DNA of 7,070 nucleotides from NCBI GenBank assembly GCA_031285525.1, contig JAITWB010000244.1, positions 1-7,070 on the forward strand. The letters are read 5' to 3'. Source of the stretch: Spirochaetaceae bacterium (GTDB lineage Bacteria; Spirochaetota; Spirochaetia; Treponematales; Treponemataceae). The position numbers and the translations under genes were made by a program. Shown piece after piece: positions 5,141-7,070 of the stretch (positions within the stretch are counted from its first letter, which is position 1; each line of letters starts with the position of its first letter). The notes below the pieces were generated by a model, which saw only the letters and a program-made list of their open reading frames with translations, ran no database searches and was not told where the DNA came from.

Positions 5141-6526
5141 CTATATCTCTAAGGCTTCTCCCAATTCCGCAGAAAGCAGCTCCAAAGCCGCTTGAGGCGA
5201 TTGATTGTACACCGTCACGTGTTCGAGAGCCGCGCCGACAACTTGAGTCCATCTGGATGAAATCTGGTAATCTCTGGCGCAGGCCTCAGGAAGCCGGAGG
5301 GAATATCGCAACACACGAACAATCCCTGTTAAGAATATACGAAAAAGTACCCGAGGTTCAAAGTTTTTTGTTTGATTAATAATAAAAGAAGGAATATCTT
5401 CAACCGGAAGCTCCGCCCCTTCCCCAGACTCCGCAAGGACGGAAGAAACCGCCTGTTCCAAAGCGGCAGAAGTACGTCTCCCCTCACGGGCGGTTCTCTC
5501 CAGCACATCCCGCAAAAACAACGCCGCAAACCGCTCCAACTCCTTTGGTGCAACAGGCAAAAAAGAATGCAAATAATCCCCCAGATTCCCGTAAGCCTCC
5601 CCCCTCCTCATTTCTCCCTGCTCATTGCTCCCTTCTCCCTCCTCCCTCCTCATTTCTCCCTTCTCATTCCTCCCTGCTCCCTTCGCATGGAACACCCGGG
5701 AGATAACCTCCTGCTGCGCCTGAGGGGTTCTATCTATAAAGCCGTAGGTACGAAGCCGAGAAAGGATCGTCGGCATCACCGCTCCCCGCCGGGAAGTGGT
5801 GAGAATAAAAATGGCGTCCTTGGGAGGCTCTTCCAGTATTTTGAGCAGCGCATTCCGGGCAGACTCCTGCATCCGGTCGGCGTTTTCGATAACCAACACC
5901 TTCCTGTTTCCCGACGGCGCAATGTGAGCCCAGGCAGCGGCGTTCCGAATCTGGGACACCGGAATGGTATCATAGAGAAATCCATCCTCCAGCTTTCCGC
6001 AGAGCGTTATCAAAGACTCCACTGACTTCTGCAACACCTTCTCCGCCGGAAGGGCACGGAGAGGATCCAGCTCCTCCAGCAGTTCGTTGATATCGGCAAC
6101 CAGCGGAGCCGCTTTGGAAATACGGGTGTCATCCCCCTCCCAGAGTATGGGATTAAACCGGCTTACCAGCTTCCTGATGCTCCGCACAAAGAGGTAGCGC
6201 ACCGCAGTCAAATGCTTCGCTCCAGAGGCAACAGCATCTTCAAAGGCGGCTCTCGAAGCCTGTATCTCAAGCAGGCAATCCCGAGGTCCCATAAGAAGCA
6301 GTTCCGAGTGGCTCAGGGACTTGTGCCTAAGACAGGAGGGGCAGGTACATACCCAGCGTCCCTTCGGGGTTTCCCGGCACGACAACACCCTGCCGAGCTC
6401 CAGCGCAGCGGTGAGTTTTCCCGCCCCCTGAGGTCCCGAAAAAAGCATGGACTGAGGAAGCCGATTATGCTGAACATCCTCCGCAAGAAGTTGTCCTACA
6501 TTCTGATAAAGTAGATTATCAAACAT
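5141..6526 (-). CDS. holB: DNA polymerase III clamp-loader delta' subunit
   Basis: The 461-residue protein has clamp-loader AAA+ features: start FDNLLYQNVGQLL, a P-loop-like GPQGAGKLT (31-39; the usual Ser/Thr after Lys is replaced by Leu), four cysteines C50, C60, C62 and C65 that fit the zinc module of DnaX/HolB proteins, a Walker B-like KVLVIENADRM (209-219), and NALLKILEEPP (225-235). The delta' SRC motif reads SRL (256-258), so the arginine remains but the cysteine is lost. As part of the loader, delta' helps place the sliding clamp during replication. It is longer than E. coli delta' (334 residues) because of an insertion of roughly 90-100 residues (about 95-185) between zinc module and Walker B, and a repeat-encoded low-complexity stretch (about 282-310). 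It starts 8 bases after cvpA. The C-terminal third is poorly conserved and recognised only by position. Confidence 0.87.
   Translation of the reverse strand: MFDNLLYQNVGQLLAEDVQHNRLPQSMLFSGPQGAGKLTAALELGRVLSCRETPKGRWVCTCPSCLRHKSLSHSELLLMGPRDCLLEIQASRAAFEDAVASGAKHLTAVRYLFVRSIRKLVSRFNPILWEGDDTRISKAAPLVADINELLEELDPLRALPAEKVLQKSVESLITLCGKLEDGFLYDTIPVSQIRNAAAWAHIAPSGNRKVLVIENADRMQESARNALLKILEEPPKDAIFILTTSRRGAVMPTILSRLRTYGFIDRTPQAQQEVISRVFHAKGAGRNEKGEMRREEGEGSNEQGEMRRGEAYGNLGDYLHSFLPVAPKELERFAALFLRDVLERTAREGRRTSAALEQAVSSVLAESGEGAELPVEDIPSFIINQTKNFEPRVLFRIFLTGIVRVLRYSLRLPEACARDYQISSRWTQVVGAALEHVTVYNQSPQAALELLSAELGEALEI
5601..5684 (-). repeat. Twelve in-frame heptamer repeats inside the delta' gene
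   Basis: On the minus strand, from 5684, there are twelve consecutive 7-base units of the form G-N-A-R-K-G-R, such as GAAGGGA, GCAGGGA, GGAATGA, GAAATGA and GGAGGGA. Twelve units are 84 bases, so the frame is kept. They encode a charged stretch rich in Glu, Gly and Arg (residues about 282-310, e.g. RNEKGEMRREEGEG) with no expected fold. The family resembles the GAGCAGG heptamers at the end of the response regulator gene. Confidence 0.9.
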
Positions 6527-6534
6527 ACCCCACC

Positions 6535-7023
6535 CTATTCAGCAGTCAAGAACTCCCGGGCCATCACCTCAGGAGCTGCGAGAAAGGGCGTAAAAAACCG
6601 GCTGAACAAACTGCCGTCGATAAGCACTTCAGGCTTAACGAAAGGCTGTAGCCGAATAATAAGCAGACACACACCGACAATAAGCAATCCTTCGATGAGC
6701 CCCAGAAAAAAGCCGAGAGCCCTGTCCAGGGAAGTCATGGTTTTGCCTTTAAAGAGCTTATCCACCCATATCTGAATAATCTTTATAATGATGTATATGG
6801 CGATAAAAAGGAGCAAAAACGCCACAATCCCGGAGAACACATTCTTCCCCACCACCATCTCAACATAGGGCGTCAGGAGCCGAAAAAAGAGCGCCGCCCC
6901 GAGAGCCCCCAGAACAACCGCCGCCTTCGAGAAAAACTCCCCCACAAATCCCTTGATCGTTACCCGAACGATACAGAACAACACAATAATAGCAAAAACA
7001 ATATCGATAATAGCATAACTCAT
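6535..7023 (-). CDS. cvpA: CvpA family inner-membrane protein
   Basis: The 162-residue protein has about four hydrophobic segments (near 4-20, 31-50, 63-84 and 103-125). The start SYAIIDIVFAIIVL is followed by a basic glycine turn (RVTIKGFVGEF), and SLDRALGFFLGLIEGLLIVG (98-117) is the family signature. E. coli CvpA was named for colicin V production and is now linked to envelope stress tolerance; the biochemical role is unknown. AGGAGGAA stands 4 bases before the ATG at 7023. The ATG overlaps the stop of an upstream frame (ATGA) and the stop is 8 bases before delta', so it is embedded in an operon. The length is usual for the family. Confidence 0.9.
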   Translation of the reverse strand: MSYAIIDIVFAIIVLFCIVRVTIKGFVGEFFSKAAVVLGALGAALFFRLLTPYVEMVVGKNVFSGIVAFLLLFIAIYIIIKIIQIWVDKLFKGKTMTSLDRALGFFLGLIEGLLIVGVCLLIIRLQPFVKPEVLIDGSLFSRFFTPFLAAPEVMAREFLTAE

Positions 7024-7070
7024 ACGGTTCCTCCTGCAAGAGCGTTTGCGATATAAGCGGCAGGACGGCT
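7020..7070 (-). CDS. C-terminal fragment of an upstream gene
   Basis: The open frame enters from the right edge and ends SRPAAYIANALAGGTV then TGA, overlapping the cvpA ATG by four bases. Sixteen residues are too few for identification. In T. pallidum I recall murG lying upstream of this cluster (about TP0523), and an alanine-rich helical end of this kind would fit MurG, but this is a guess from gene order. The ATGA overlap is the main support for a real coding end. Confidence 0.45.
   Translation of the reverse strand, partial: SRPAAYIANALAGGTV

Overview
The window reads as a stretch of a spirochaete chromosome, most likely Treponema of the free-living or termite-gut kind. The argument is partly gene order: CvpA, DNA polymerase III delta', a soluble PAS histidine kinase and a sigma-54 response regulator follow one another as I remember them in T. 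pallidum (about TP0522 to TP0519). It is also partly the mid-range base composition and the short tandem repeats. This assignment is inference from memory, not a search result. All supportable genes lie on the minus strand, so transcription runs from right to left.

Right half (7070 to 2538): a short C-terminal fragment of an unidentified gene overlaps the start of cvpA by 4 bases. Next come the delta' clamp-loader subunit gene 8 bases later, a cytosolic NtrB-like histidine kinase 24 bases further on, and its sigma-54-dependent response regulator, which overlaps the kinase by ATGA. This is a tight operon joining envelope, replication and signalling genes. The delta' gene carries twelve in-frame 7-base repeats. 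The same repeat family forms the last residues and the stop codon of the response regulator.

Middle (2537 to 2217): a 321-base gap without a gene. It holds the rest of the heptamer array and then about eleven copies of a 21-base unit, most built on the 14-base palindrome ATTCCAYATGGAAT. The array ends just before a possible promoter and the start of a peptidase E family (S51) gene.

Left half (2216 to 1): the S51 peptidase gene, a small ribbon-helix-helix (antitoxin-like) gene with no recognisable toxin, then hflK and the start of hflC, which encode membrane SPFH proteins that regulate the FtsH protease. Just upstream of hflK lies a diverged copy of the last 11 codons of the peptidase gene, stop included. 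The similarity extends around the hflK start, so the small gene appears to sit between direct copies of an older peptidase-hflK junction.

The core genes are ordinary. The interesting parts are the repeat families with periods 7 and 21, their entry into two essential-looking genes, and the duplicated junction around the small RHH gene. No transcription terminator, RNA gene, insertion sequence or CRISPR was found.
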